The notes: generated by a model not told the origin, from the letters alone. DNA of 64,000 bases from Herbinix hemicellulosilytica (GCF_002904165.1 NZ_CVTD020000024.1:96001-160000); one strand, 5' to 3'. Positions 53,512 through 62,239 are shown, numbered from the stretch's first letter. Program-made: numbers and translations.

Positions 53512-54605
53512 TCTTTAGCACCTCCTGCCTCCAGCATATTTTTGGAAACCTTGGTCGTCATCCTGTGCCTGAATTTTGCCAGGAATGCGGTTGCAGCCAC
53601 AAGAACAATAACCAGTCCCTCAATTATTGATACAATTTCCGCTGCAACATCGGATTGCTTGTACATATAGTCAGCCCCGATTCTTAAGTATGCTACAAAG
53701 AATGCGGCAACCGGAATAAAGGCCGGATTTTCTTTTGCTATAATATTCAGGATAACACCGTCAAAACCATAACCCGGAAGTGCCGACCACTGAAATCTGG
53801 TATACATTCCAAGCATTTCAACGCTTCCGCCTACGCCTGCAATAAAGCCACCGATAAGCTGGGAGCTCATAATAACACCTGAAACACCTATACCGGCACA
53901 TTTTGCAAAATGAATATTGCTTCCGGTCATCCTCAGCTTATATCCCCATTTGGTTTTGTACATGAATATATAGGTCAATATTACAAATGCAATCATTATA
54001 AAGATTCCCGAATGCAGACGGGTTTTCGGAATAATGTTTGACAAGCCCACACCCGTCCTGAATTTATAAGAAGCCTTATATGCAGAATTCGGATCCCTTG
54101 CAACCTGGTTAAAAATATATGTGCCAAAATATAGCATAACATAGTTAAGCATCAGAGATACTACCATCTCACTGCAGTTCCATTTAATCTTAAGTGCTCC
54201 GGGAATTGCACATACCAGAGAGCCTACGATGCCTGCGGCAATAATCGCTATTATGAGGACAAGTTTTGCCTGACCAGGCATATATATTGCCAGTATTGCC
54301 GATATCAGTGCTCCCATGAAAAAGGCACCCTCTGCAGAAAGGTTAAACTGGTTGGCCTTAAACATAACATTTACTGCAAGGCCGGCAAAGGTTAACGGTA
54401 TCATCATCTCCAGTACTGTACTAAACCTTCTGACTGAAGTTAAGGGTCCTATAAACAGGTTGCCGATTGCTGCAAACGGTGAATCTGTCGAAAAACTCAT
54501 TATAATGAAGGAGATGGCAAATGCAATGAAAATCGCAATTAAAAATCTCAATACTTCAAACCATGTGTTAAAGCGGTTTACGCTCATTTTTGTTACTTTT
54601 CGCAT
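53508..54605 (-). CDS. Nucleoside ABC transporter permease 1 (NupP/YufP type)
   Basis: A 365-residue integral permease with the FKANQFNLSAEGAFFMGALISA motif and about eight to ten hydrophobic helices. It overlaps the ATPase stop by 13 bases. AGGAGGTG lies 12 bases before the ATG. An internal ATG at codon 7 is possible. It forms the channel with the downstream permease. Confidence 0.92.
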   Translation of the reverse strand: MRKVTKMSVNRFNTWFEVLRFLIAIFIAFAISFIIMSFSTDSPFAAIGNLFIGPLTSVRRFSTVLEMMIPLTFAGLAVNVMFKANQFNLSAEGAFFMGALISAILAIYMPGQAKLVLIIAIIAAGIVGSLVCAIPGALKIKWNCSEMVVSLMLNYVMLYFGTYIFNQVARDPNSAYKASYKFRTGVGLSNIIPKTRLHSGIFIMIAFVILTYIFMYKTKWGYKLRMTGSNIHFAKCAGIGVSGVIMSSQLIGGFIAGVGGSVEMLGMYTRFQWSALPGYGFDGVILNIIAKENPAFIPVAAFFVAYLRIGADYMYKQSDVAAEIVSIIEGLVIVLVAATAFLAKFRHRMTTKVSKNMLEAGGAKE

Positions 54606-56152
54606 AATATTGCATTCACCTCCTCTTCAGACTGGTTCTTAACTCCAAGCATGTAATAACCAAGCTCTTCTTCCGTAAGTGTACTTGTATCTTTGAAATA
54701 TGCATTAATCCTGCCGTTATGCATTACAATAGCACTGTCGCTTAATTCCAGTACTTCGTTCAAATCTGCAGAAATAAGCAGTACTGCAGCACCTTTATCT
54801 CTGTATTCGACTATTTTTCTTCTTATAAGTTCGGATGCGCCCGCATCAATTCCTCTGGTAGGCTGTTCGGCGATGATAATCTGGGCTTCCTCAGTCAATT
54901 CCCTTGCTGCAACAACCTTCTGTATATTACCGCCCGAAAGTACCTGGACCTGATTGTTTATTGAGCTGCATTTAACTTTAAAATCTTTTACCAATTCTTC
55001 AGACTGCTTTTTCATCTTTTTTCTGTCCAGGAAAATTTTTAATTTTAAATACTTTTCTATTTTATCGGTAAATAAATTGTCCATAATACTTAACTTTGCA
55101 GCACAGCCGTTTCTCATTCTGTCTTCCGGAATGTATGTCACCTTGTTGCCTCGCATTGTAGCGGGAGTAAAGGTTTTGATTTCCTTCCCCAGTATTTTTA
55201 TCGTACCGTTAATGGGTACCTTCATGCCGGTTAAAACTTCCGCAAGCTCTGCCTGACCGTTGCCTTCAACACCGGCTACACTTAAGATCTCGCCCCTTCT
55301 TAGCTTTAAACTGACTCCGTCAAGCATTTTCTTTCCTATGCCGTTTACGTATACAAGGTTATTGGCCTCAAGGCATACTTCTCCGCGCTTTGCCGGTTTT
55401 TTGTCTACATGCAGAACTATTTCTCTTCCTACCATCTTGTTGGAGATCTCTTGTGGGTTGGTATCCTTTACATAGCATGTTTCCACTGTTGTACCATGCC
55501 TCATAATTGTTACCCTGTCGCATATCTCCATTATCTCATTCAGCTTATGGGAGATGAATATAATGGTATGGCCCTGTTTCTTAAGGGTTTTTAGCTCGGC
55601 AAAAAGTTCTCTGGTTTCCTGTGGCGTGAGTACTGCTGTAGGCTCGTCCAGAATAAGAACCTTTGCTCCTCTAACCAGTGCTTTTAAAATTTCAGTTTTT
55701 TGCTTTACGCCTACGCTTACGTCCTCAATTTTATCGGTAACATTAATTTTGAAATTGTATTTCTTTGCATATTCCTCAGCCTGCTTTATCATTTTGGCCT
55801 TATCGATGAACAGGCCACGTTTTTTCGGTTCGTTACCAAGGGCAATGTTTTCTGCAATTGTCAGGGAATCCACCAGCATAAAATGCTGATGTACCATACC
55901 GATACCAAGGCCTATAGCTTTCTTCGAATTCTCTATCTTTACCTCTTCACCATTGAGGATGATTCTGCCCTCCTCAGGTGTTTCTATACCAAAAAGTATC
56001 TTCATCAGGGTGGATTTTCCTGCGCCGTTTTCACCAATAAGCGCATGTATCTCGCCCTCATAAACTTCAAAATTTACATTACGGTTGGCTACTATGCCGT
56101 TAGGATATACTTTTAATATGTTTTCAACTTTTAATATTACTTTCTCCTTCAT
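54593..56152 (-). CDS. Nucleoside ABC transporter ATPase (NupO/YufO type)
   Basis: An ATPase of about 519 residues with two ABC domains. The first has GENGAGKSTLMK, the signature VSVGVKQK and ILDEPTAVLT. The second is degenerate in Walker A (GVEGNGQAELAE) but keeps LSGGNIQK and IIAEQPTRGID, as is usual for this family. The start is ATG 56152 behind AGGG. The longer in-frame start at 56215 falls inside a hairpin. It powers nucleoside import. Confidence 0.94.
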   Translation of the reverse strand: MKEKVILKVENILKVYPNGIVANRNVNFEVYEGEIHALIGENGAGKSTLMKILFGIETPEEGRIILNGEEVKIENSKKAIGLGIGMVHQHFMLVDSLTIAENIALGNEPKKRGLFIDKAKMIKQAEEYAKKYNFKINVTDKIEDVSVGVKQKTEILKALVRGAKVLILDEPTAVLTPQETRELFAELKTLKKQGHTIIFISHKLNEIMEICDRVTIMRHGTTVETCYVKDTNPQEISNKMVGREIVLHVDKKPAKRGEVCLEANNLVYVNGIGKKMLDGVSLKLRRGEILSVAGVEGNGQAELAEVLTGMKVPINGTIKILGKEIKTFTPATMRGNKVTYIPEDRMRNGCAAKLSIMDNLFTDKIEKYLKLKIFLDRKKMKKQSEELVKDFKVKCSSINNQVQVLSGGNIQKVVAARELTEEAQIIIAEQPTRGIDAGASELIRRKIVEYRDKGAAVLLISADLNEVLELSDSAIVMHNGRINAYFKDTSTLTEEELGYYMLGVKNQSEEEVNAILCEK

Positions 56153-56179
56153 ACGATACCCTATGTCCTTTACTAAATT

Positions 56180-56215
56180 TTGAGGATGCCCTTTATAATA
56201 TGAGGACATCCTCAA
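56180..56215 (-). promoter_or_regulatory. Hairpin between binding-protein and ATPase genes
   Basis: TTGAGGATG (56180-56188) and CATCCTCAA (56207-56215) form a 9-bp stem in the gap after the binding-protein gene. It may keep binding-protein mRNA more abundant than the downstream mRNA. Confidence 0.65.
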
Positions 56216-56231
56216 TATTAACCTATTTCTT

Positions 56232-57386
56232 TTACGGAGCTACACTGTTTCTTAAGCTATCAAGTTCTTCGGTTGTCATACCGATAGCTGTGCTAACCTT
56301 AAGTTCTCCACTGACAACTTTTGCTTCTAAGTCCTCAATCTGCTTTCTTTCTTCTTCAGTCAGAGTGCTGTTATAAACGTCGTTCTTTGCAAGGCCCACT
56401 CCGCCTTCAGCTATACCAAGGCTTTCGGTCTGACCCATCTTAAGCTCTCCCTTTAAATCCAGTTCGATTGCTCTGAAAATTGCATCTCCTACGTTCTTCA
56501 TCATAGATGTAGCAATCTTTAGTGCTGTCTGCATATCGCCGTTTGCAGCATAACCCAAAGATTGGTCGGAGTCAACGCCGATGACATATCTGTCAGCCTC
56601 TACAGCAGCTTCAATAGTACCAAGTCCGGTAGGTCCTGCAGCCGGGAATATTACTTCTACACCCTGGTCACTTAATACGATACCATGTTCTTTACCCTTT
56701 GCAGGATCATAATAATCACCGGGATATGTAGCAATAACTTTGATATCAGGATTAATGGCAAGTGCGCCTTCAATATAACCTACAAGGAAATCATTTATAG
56801 GAGGAATATCCATACCGCCTACAAAACCGATCTTGCCTGTCTCTTTTGCAAGTATGGCAGCAACTGCGCCGGCAAGGAAGGATCCTTCGTTCTGCTTAAA
56901 GGTTGCGCAGTAAACATTGCTGAAATCTCCTGCTGAATAGTCTACAGTGTTATCAAGAAGCAGGAATTTCTTTTCAGGATACTGCGGAGCTATGTTCATA
57001 ATAGGCTCAACCATGGAAGGTGATACTGCAATAACATAATCTACATCTTCCTCTGCAGCATCTGCAAGGGCAGGTTCCCATTTTGACTCATCATCGCCTG
57101 TTTCAATTACCTGAATGTCAAGTCCCAGTTCGCTCTTCACCCTTTGCATACCTGCATTGGCTGAATCAAAGAAACCAAGATCACCAAGGTTACCGTTTAC
57201 AATAAGAATAGCTTTCTTTTTGTCGCCGGTTTGATTGTCATTTGTCTGTGTTTCGGTTGTTGTTTTGGTATCGCTACCGGTATTCTGTTGGTTACTATTG
57301 TTGTTGGATTCGGTTTTCTTTGTACCGCATGCTACAAGTGCTAGCATCATAACCCCAACAAGTAATACTGCTAAAAACTTTTTCAT
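56232..57386 (-). CDS. Nucleoside-binding lipoprotein (BMP/PnrA family)
   Basis: A lipoprotein of about 384 residues. The lipobox is LALVACG near residue 20, followed by a Asn/Thr/Gln-rich linker (about 25-58) and a BMP domain (AILIVNGNLGDLGFFDSANAGMQRV, VIAVSPSMVEPIM, GKIGFVGGMDIPPINDFLVGYIEGA, PAAGPTGLGTIEAA). Such proteins bind purine nucleosides for ABC import. The start is ATG 57386, 8 bases after GAGAGG. It precedes the ATPase and two permeases. Confidence 0.94.
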   Translation of the reverse strand: MKKFLAVLLVGVMMLALVACGTKKTESNNNSNQQNTGSDTKTTTETQTNDNQTGDKKKAILIVNGNLGDLGFFDSANAGMQRVKSELGLDIQVIETGDDESKWEPALADAAEEDVDYVIAVSPSMVEPIMNIAPQYPEKKFLLLDNTVDYSAGDFSNVYCATFKQNEGSFLAGAVAAILAKETGKIGFVGGMDIPPINDFLVGYIEGALAINPDIKVIATYPGDYYDPAKGKEHGIVLSDQGVEVIFPAAGPTGLGTIEAAVEADRYVIGVDSDQSLGYAANGDMQTALKIATSMMKNVGDAIFRAIELDLKGELKMGQTESLGIAEGGVGLAKNDVYNSTLTEEERKQIEDLEAKVVSGELKVSTAIGMTTEELDSLRNSVAP

Positions 57387-57434
57387 TAACATTACCTCTC
57401 TTTCTTTCCCTACAAGATTAGTTGTCTTTTACTT

Positions 57435-58385
57435 TTATTCAAATGAAGTTTTTGAAATTTTATAAATCCAGTCTTCTAAAACTTCATCTGTTTCATTTCT
57501 GTCCGGAATGGATGCCTGTGCACCGTTTCTTGTAACCGCAATCGACGAGGCAGCATTGGCAAACATCACTGCCTTATTATGGTCCATCCCTTCCGAAAGT
57601 GCCACCAGAAAAGCACCGTTAAAGCAATCACCTGCTGCAGTAGTATCAATCGGCGTAACCTTTCTGGCCGGGAAAATTTCAGCACCTTTCTCGCTGACCA
57701 GCAAAGCTCCCTTTTCCCCCATAGTGACCAATACATTTTTTACTCCTTTATCAACCAACTTCCTAGCCACCTGAGTATATTTTTCAATAGTATTTCCCGA
57801 TCCGCCGCCAAGCTTCAATAGCTCTGTGCCATTCGGTGTTATGTAATCCAGCTTCTGAAATATGTCTTCAGGAAATTCATCCGGTGCAGGTGCCGGATTT
57901 AATATAACGGTTTTACTCAGTTCCTTTGCCCTGTTTATCGCATAGTAAATTGCTTCTTTGGGTATTTCCATCTGAAGTATCAAATAATCACATTCCTGAA
58001 ATGCTTTATCACATGCTTTTAAATATTCCACATCACATTCAAGGTTTGCACCGGGTATCACGACGATACTGTTATTACCTTGACTGTCCACATAGATACA
58101 TGCCAACCCTGTGTTTTTAGAACCCGTCTTTATATCTGAAACATCTACTCCGCAGCGGGAAAGATTTTTTTTGAGGAGCTCACCGAATTCGTCATTTCCG
58201 ACACAACCAAGCATTTTCACATTGCCTCCCAGTCTTGCCGCAGCACAAGCTTGGTTTGCTCCCTTTCCTCCCGGATTATAGGTTAGTGATGATCCAAGTA
58301 CAGTTTCTCCCACCGCAGGCATTTGTACCATGTCAATAACCATATCCATATTCAAGCTTCCAACTACTAAAATCTTCTGTTTCAA
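57435..58385 (-). CDS. rbsK: Ribokinase
   Basis: A 316-residue PfkB-family ribokinase that phosphorylates D-ribose to ribose 5-phosphate. The motifs are NPGGKGANQACAAARLGG, VILNPAPAP, ITPNGTELL and DTTAAGDCFNGAF. In the last, Ala replaces one anion-hole Gly but the catalytic Asp is kept. The start is TTG 58385, about 7 bases after AAGGGAG. The ATG two codons upstream is too close. It is first in the nucleoside operon and joins salvage to the pentose phosphate pathway, where rpiB at 7646 acts. Confidence 0.93.
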   Translation of the reverse strand: MKQKILVVGSLNMDMVIDMVQMPAVGETVLGSSLTYNPGGKGANQACAAARLGGNVKMLGCVGNDEFGELLKKNLSRCGVDVSDIKTGSKNTGLACIYVDSQGNNSIVVIPGANLECDVEYLKACDKAFQECDYLILQMEIPKEAIYYAINRAKELSKTVILNPAPAPDEFPEDIFQKLDYITPNGTELLKLGGGSGNTIEKYTQVARKLVDKGVKNVLVTMGEKGALLVSEKGAEIFPARKVTPIDTTAAGDCFNGAFLVALSEGMDHNKAVMFANAASSIAVTRNGAQASIPDRNETDEVLEDWIYKISKTSFE

Positions 58386-58437
58386 TGTCATTCTCCCTTT
58401 TACGAAAATACTTTCCTAAACATATTTCTTTATATAA

Positions 58438-58466
58438 AATATAACTCTGTTTATTATTTCTGTCAA
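58438..58466 (-). promoter_or_regulatory. Promoter of the nucleoside operon
   Basis: On the minus strand TTGACA (58466-58461), 17 bases and TATATT (58443-58438). Just upstream, TAAACGTTAT resembles a LacI-family half-palindrome with the central CG, a possible operator for the LacI-ribokinase fusion. Confidence 0.8.
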
Positions 58467-58721
58467 TAACGTTTATAATGTTTATTATATATCCACAATA
58501 TTTTAAGACCTATTTTGTATATTATAAACAAACTATTATCCATAAATTGTATTTTTTATTGTGCTTGTTGCATTTTTCCCATATAATTGGAATCTGTATC
58601 CATTTTACTCAAGTCAGTTTAAAGAATACCGATATAATAAAAATACTTGGTAATTTAGGGAGTTTATACATCGGTTTTAGATTAATGCAATATACTACTC
58701 GTAATAACAGTTAAAAAAATA

Positions 58722-58775
58722 CTCTAGACCGTACTGTTTATAGCTTTTGCATTGATTAAAAAATACGGTCCAGAG
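58722..58775 (-). terminator. Orphan terminator without an obvious gene
   Basis: On the minus strand CTCTGGACCGTA (58775-58764) pairs with TACGGTCTAGAG (58733-58722) and is followed by TATTTTTTT. The gene upstream on this strand is more than 1 kb away. The 585 bases of 58386-58970 hold the promoter and this hairpin, and I see no protein gene in them. Confidence 0.6.
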
Positions 58776-58970
58776 CATATGAAGTTTTCCCAATTTCAAG
58801 GCTAATAATGTGAATTTATTTAACTGATGCAAGTACAAATACAGGTAATATTTTACATTATCTTCTTGACGCTGCTGTGAAATTTTTTTAATATAACATT
58901 TATCAAAGGTTGCAACTCCTCAAATATCAAATAACTCTATAATATATATTCTTTATGGGAGTAAGTTTAT

Positions 58971-59651
58971 ATGATTAATAAAAACCATAAGTTATTCTCA
59001 TTAATGATTATGTTTATTTTCTCTGCAATTATTATAAGCATATTATTTATATCTTTTTTATCTTCTAAAATTTACAGAAAAAATGTATATAGTAATTTAT
59101 TTAAGAAATCCAATAAAGCAGAAGCAGTACCTGTAAGCTGGAGCAAAAACGATCCTGTTTTGGCACCCGATTTTTCAAATTTATATTTTGCATCCGATAA
59201 ATTTGTTATTTTTAGAGTCAATACCGGATTGTTTGTGTATAATATTGATACGGAAAGCATTTATAGAACACTGGATCTGCAATATATAGATTGTCATTAT
59301 ATTGAAGGAGATAATTACTGTGAGACTCTTGTATCAGAAGACGGCAGTTATGTATTTTTACATCCGTTATCAAGTGATATGATGTATGTATATGCCGTGG
59401 AAGAAAATATACTATTTTTACAAACTTTTTCGGCTGATATAATGAATGACATAAAAATTTTTAACCACTTTATTAATCCTGTTGATTGTGAATTAATACC
59501 GGACGGAGTTATCGGCGGAAGAATTGTCGAAATTGCCGACTCAAAAACGAATGAAAAAAAGCGGGCTTATCTCTTAATAAAATCACCTTACAGATTAAGT
59601 GATGTAAAATTTATTTTAGGAGAAAAGGAAATATCCTTATTTAATAACTGA
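58971..59651 (+). CDS. Membrane-anchored protein of unknown function
   Basis: A 226-residue protein with one N-terminal transmembrane helix (about residues 9-30), a basic stretch, and an extracytoplasmic beta-rich domain. The domain has repeats of short strands (YFASDKFVIFRVNTGLFVYNIDTESIYRTLDL, YVFLHPLSSDMMYVYAVEE), which may be a partial beta-propeller. It recalls the outer domain of some clostridial BlaR1-like proteins, but the peptidase part is absent. GGGAG lies before the ATG. It stands alone with its own terminator. Confidence 0.55.
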   Translation: MINKNHKLFSLMIMFIFSAIIISILFISFLSSKIYRKNVYSNLFKKSNKAEAVPVSWSKNDPVLAPDFSNLYFASDKFVIFRVNTGLFVYNIDTESIYRTLDLQYIDCHYIEGDNYCETLVSEDGSYVFLHPLSSDMMYVYAVEENILFLQTFSADIMNDIKIFNHFINPVDCELIPDGVIGGRIVEIADSKTNEKKRAYLLIKSPYRLSDVKFILGEKEISLFNN

Positions 59652-59686
59652 AACAATATGACAAACTCTGTTTTTAGTATGAACTG

Positions 59687-59732
59687 CATCCAAAATGTTA
59701 GGCATAATAACATTTTGGATGTATATTTGTTT
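59687..59732 (+). terminator. Terminator hairpin after the orphan membrane protein
   Basis: CATCCAAAATGTTA (59687-59700) and TAACATTTTGGATG (59708-59721) form a perfect 14-bp stem, then TATATTTGTTTTC. Confidence 0.8.
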
Positions 59733-59837
59733 TCATAGAAAATACTCTTATAACGTAGAAATAAGACAGTATTAGATGCTATAAGAACATAATATTTTAG
59801 AATGGAGAGAAAAATTTATTGTTGTACAAATTTATTA

Positions 59838-60776
59838 TTAAGTAAAAAAGCTGAGCTGACTATCTTTTAATGTTTTTACCTGTCTTTCTGTTATAAGATC
59901 CTTATCTGTTATTTCCCCGCATAATATAGGTGAATGGATATCATACAACTTAGAATTTTTTATTACCATATCCTCATTAAAATTTGCATAGCAATATTTA
60001 CAGCCATTTTTGCATGTATTATAAGTGCCTATATCTATGCTTTCAATGCATCCGCACTCAGGTCGCTGATTCTTGTCCTTCCCGCAATTGATTTTGCATC
60101 CTATAATATTCTCAATAGTTTCTTTATCAATGCAGCTTCCGTGCTTAATACCAAACTGCAAAAGATCAAATTTTTCGGCACAGGATTGGATAACTAAATT
60201 ATATTCTTTGGCTATTTTAGAAAGCCGTCCGGCAATATCAAAAATAATGTCCGGATTTATTTCTTCAATTGACAAACCGTTTGTATTTCTTTTGGTCTTG
60301 GCGTATAAGTCAATAAAACTTATTACAACCTTATTCGTATATGGATAAAGCCTTTCCGCAATTTGCCCGAAAGCTTTTTCATGATATTCCACGGTATACT
60401 TGTCATTTACTAATATAGGGTCATATCTCCATATAACTCTTTCTTTTCCTATTCTTTTTGAAAGCTCTATAAAGACCGGTATCATTACATCCTTTTTATG
60501 AGGTACGTTAGGTTCAATATCTTTACCGTAACCGGTTAAGGTAAACTGAAAATAATATTTATATTTATCAAGATCGTTTAACCTGGACATCATAGGCAGA
60601 GGATTTTTTGTCCAGAAAACAATGCAGTCAATAACCTCCGGAGACAGTGAGATTTTATATAACTGATGCATGTTGAAAGGATTGCGTACCAGTATATATC
60701 CTTCTTTTATACGTTCAAAAAACCAGTCAGAATAATAATTTGGTATATCCGTACGTCTGCTTACACTTAAAATCAT
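59838..60776 (-). CDS. DUF1848 domain protein (radical-SAM-like Cys cluster)
   Basis: A protein of about 312 residues of the DUF1848 family. It begins MILSVSRRTDIPNYYSDWFFERI, has VFWTKNPLPM and VIWRYDPIL, and ends in a Cys-rich segment (KINCGKDKNQRPECGCIESIDIG and YNTCKNGCKYCYANF) that looks like a radical-SAM or other Fe-S site placed at the C-terminus. The role is unknown. The start is ATG 60776, 6 bases after AGAGGT. The in-frame ATG 11 codons upstream has no site. Confidence 0.88.
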   Translation of the reverse strand: MILSVSRRTDIPNYYSDWFFERIKEGYILVRNPFNMHQLYKISLSPEVIDCIVFWTKNPLPMMSRLNDLDKYKYYFQFTLTGYGKDIEPNVPHKKDVMIPVFIELSKRIGKERVIWRYDPILVNDKYTVEYHEKAFGQIAERLYPYTNKVVISFIDLYAKTKRNTNGLSIEEINPDIIFDIAGRLSKIAKEYNLVIQSCAEKFDLLQFGIKHGSCIDKETIENIIGCKINCGKDKNQRPECGCIESIDIGTYNTCKNGCKYCYANFNEDMVIKNSKLYDIHSPILCGEITDKDLITERQVKTLKDSQLSFFT

Positions 60777-60904
60777 ATTATTACCTCTATGAAATAAAGT
60801 ATTTTTCACAAATATTCTGTTTAACTATTATACAGATAAAGCTGTTAACTAAATTTGCTAAGTATTTATATATTTATACTATCACAAAATACTAAATAAC
60901 AAAA

Positions 60905-60945
60905 GAAAAATCTCTAAACCCTATTCTATTAAGGTTTAGAGATTT
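60905..60945 (-). terminator. Terminator of the first tRNA-Cys
   Basis: AAATCTCTAAACC (60908-60920) and GGTTTAGAGATTT (60933-60945) form a 13-bp stem, followed by TTTCTTTTG on the minus strand, just after the tRNA. Confidence 0.9.
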
Positions 60946-60953
60946 CATATTCA

Positions 60954-61024
60954 AGGCGACAACCAGATTCGAACTGGTGATCAGGATTTTGCAGACCCTT
61001 GCCTTACCACTTGGCTATGTCGCC
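60954..61024 (-). tRNA. tRNA-Cys (GCA), copy 1
   Basis: A 71-base cloverleaf: acceptor GGCGACA/TGTCGCC, GCA anticodon in GGGTCTGCAAAATCC, GGTTCGAATC-type T arm and U discriminator. No CCA is encoded. It has its own promoter and terminator. Confidence 0.97.
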
Positions 61025-61051
61025 ATAATTATGTTTTCTTATGGTTATTTT

Positions 61052-61080
61052 ATTATAGCAATTGTCCATTTATACGTCAA
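61052..61080 (-). promoter_or_regulatory. Promoter of tRNA-Cys copy 1
   Basis: On the minus strand TTGACG (61080-61075), 17 bases and TATAAT (61057-61052), 28 bases before the tRNA. Confidence 0.85.
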
Positions 61081-61261
61081 TAGCTAACAAATATAAAATA
61101 TAACTTATTATGTTATATCTTTTAAACCTTGTCTTTTTCATGTCATTGGCAATTCCACACATTCAGTTCTCCGTATATGCTTTATTTTTACATATGATTA
61201 TGTTATATTGTATAAAACAAACATCCATTATTATACTTCGTATAAAAAGGGTCGACAGGTT

Positions 61262-61945
61262 ATGCATAAATTATCTGCTAAAAAAATAATCCTAAGAACA
61301 TTTATTATACTTATGATATTTGTGGCACTTGCGGCTGCAGGAGTTTTCAGTATAAATGCCTATATAAAATCATCAGCAAAAAAGAGAATTATATCCTTTG
61401 ATCAAGCCTCAAACCTTGAAGGAATAGATTGCATCCTGATACTGGGTGCAGGTGTATGGGGAGACAGGCCTACCCTTATGCTTCAGGACCGTCTTGATTT
61501 CGGTATTGAGTTATATAAAAAGGGTGTATCAGACCGTTTACTTATGAGCGGAGATCACGGCAGAAAAGATTACGATGAAGTAAATGTAATGAAATCGTAT
61601 GCTATAAATGAAGGCGTATTATCATCCCATATTTTCATGGATCATGCAGGTTTTTCAACTTATGAAAGCCTTTACCGGGCAAGAGATATTTTTCAGGCTA
61701 AAAAGATAATTATCGTAACACAAGAATATCACCTGTACAGAGCCTTATATGTAGCAGACAAGCTGGGTCTTGAAGCATATGGAGTCGCCTCAGATCCCCG
61801 CCAGTATGTGGGACAGCGGGCACGGGATGTCAGAGAAATTCTTGCCAGAGTAAAAGATTTCTTTTATGTAATTGTAAAACCTAAGCCAACTTATCTTGGA
61901 GACAGCATCCCGGTAAGCGGTAACGGAGACGTAACAAACGATTAA
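61262..61945 (+). CDS. SanA/YdcF-like DUF218 membrane protein
   Basis: A protein of about 227 residues with an N-terminal transmembrane helix (about residues 9-32) and a DUF218 domain: CILILGAGVWGDRPTLMLQDRLDFGIELY, LLMSGDHGRKDYDEVNVMKSYAI and VTQEYHLYRALYVADKLGLEAYGV. In enterobacteria SanA affects envelope permeability to vancomycin. The function here is not known. The ATG at 61262 has only a weak CAGG site upstream. An in-frame ATG at 61208 exists but lacks a site. Confidence 0.88.
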   Translation: MHKLSAKKIILRTFIILMIFVALAAAGVFSINAYIKSSAKKRIISFDQASNLEGIDCILILGAGVWGDRPTLMLQDRLDFGIELYKKGVSDRLLMSGDHGRKDYDEVNVMKSYAINEGVLSSHIFMDHAGFSTYESLYRARDIFQAKKIIIVTQEYHLYRALYVADKLGLEAYGVASDPRQYVGQRARDVREILARVKDFFYVIVKPKPTYLGDSIPVSGNGDVTND

Positions 61946-61946
61946 T

Positions 61947-62021
61947 GGTGTCAGGCACTGTTAACAAATTGTGAACAAAGATAGTAGTTTTGTTAACACT
62001 TTATTTACAGTACCTGACACC
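61947..62021. repeat. GGTGTCAGG...CCTGACACC inverted-repeat element
   Basis: A 75-base imperfect palindrome: GGTGTCAGGCACTG (61947-61960) pairs with CAGTACCTGACACC (62008-62021) with one bulge. Inside it TGTGAACAAAG and TTTTGTTAACAC continue the pairing. It has the form of a REP or MITE-like element. Similar GGTGTCAGGCACC ends are, from memory, dispersed in some Firmicutes genomes. Confidence 0.6.
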
Positions 62022-62028
62022 AAAAAAA

Positions 62029-62066
62029 AGCAGATGTATCACATATAGTGATACATCTGCTTTTTT
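62029..62066. terminator. Bidirectional terminator between sanA-like gene and tRNA genes
   Basis: AGCAGATGTATCAC (62029-62042) and GTGATACATCTGCT (62048-62061), a perfect 14-bp stem with A- and T-runs on both sides. It ends both the sanA-like gene and the rRNA-tRNA transcript. Confidence 0.93.
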
Positions 62067-62067
62067 A

Positions 62068-62138
62068 AGGCGACAACCAGATTCGAACTGGTGATCAGGA
62101 TTTTGCAGACCCTTGCCTTACCACTTGGCTATGTCGCC
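62068..62138 (-). tRNA. tRNA-Cys (GCA), copy 2
   Basis: A 71-base sequence identical to copy 1 at 60954-61024. It follows tRNA-Asn and 23S rRNA on the minus strand and is probably part of the rRNA operon. Confidence 0.97.
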
Positions 62139-62167
62139 GATTATAATTATTCTTAATATAACAATAA

Positions 62168-62239
62168 CTCCCCGAGTAGGGCTCGAACCTACAACCCCGC
62201 GGTTAACAGCCGCGTGCTCTACCATTGAGCTATCGAGGA
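62168..62239 (-). tRNA. tRNA-Asn (GTT)
   Basis: A 72-base cloverleaf with GTT anticodon (GCGGCTGTTAACCGC stem-loop), acceptor TCCTCGA/TCGGGGA with one G-U pair and G discriminator. It lies between 23S rRNA and tRNA-Cys. Confidence 0.97.

Noticed and set aside
58478..58714. Plus-strand frame of 78 codons
   Set aside because: It overlaps the nucleoside operon promoter, has no ribosome site and is a hydrophobic, AT-driven sequence with no recognisable domain.
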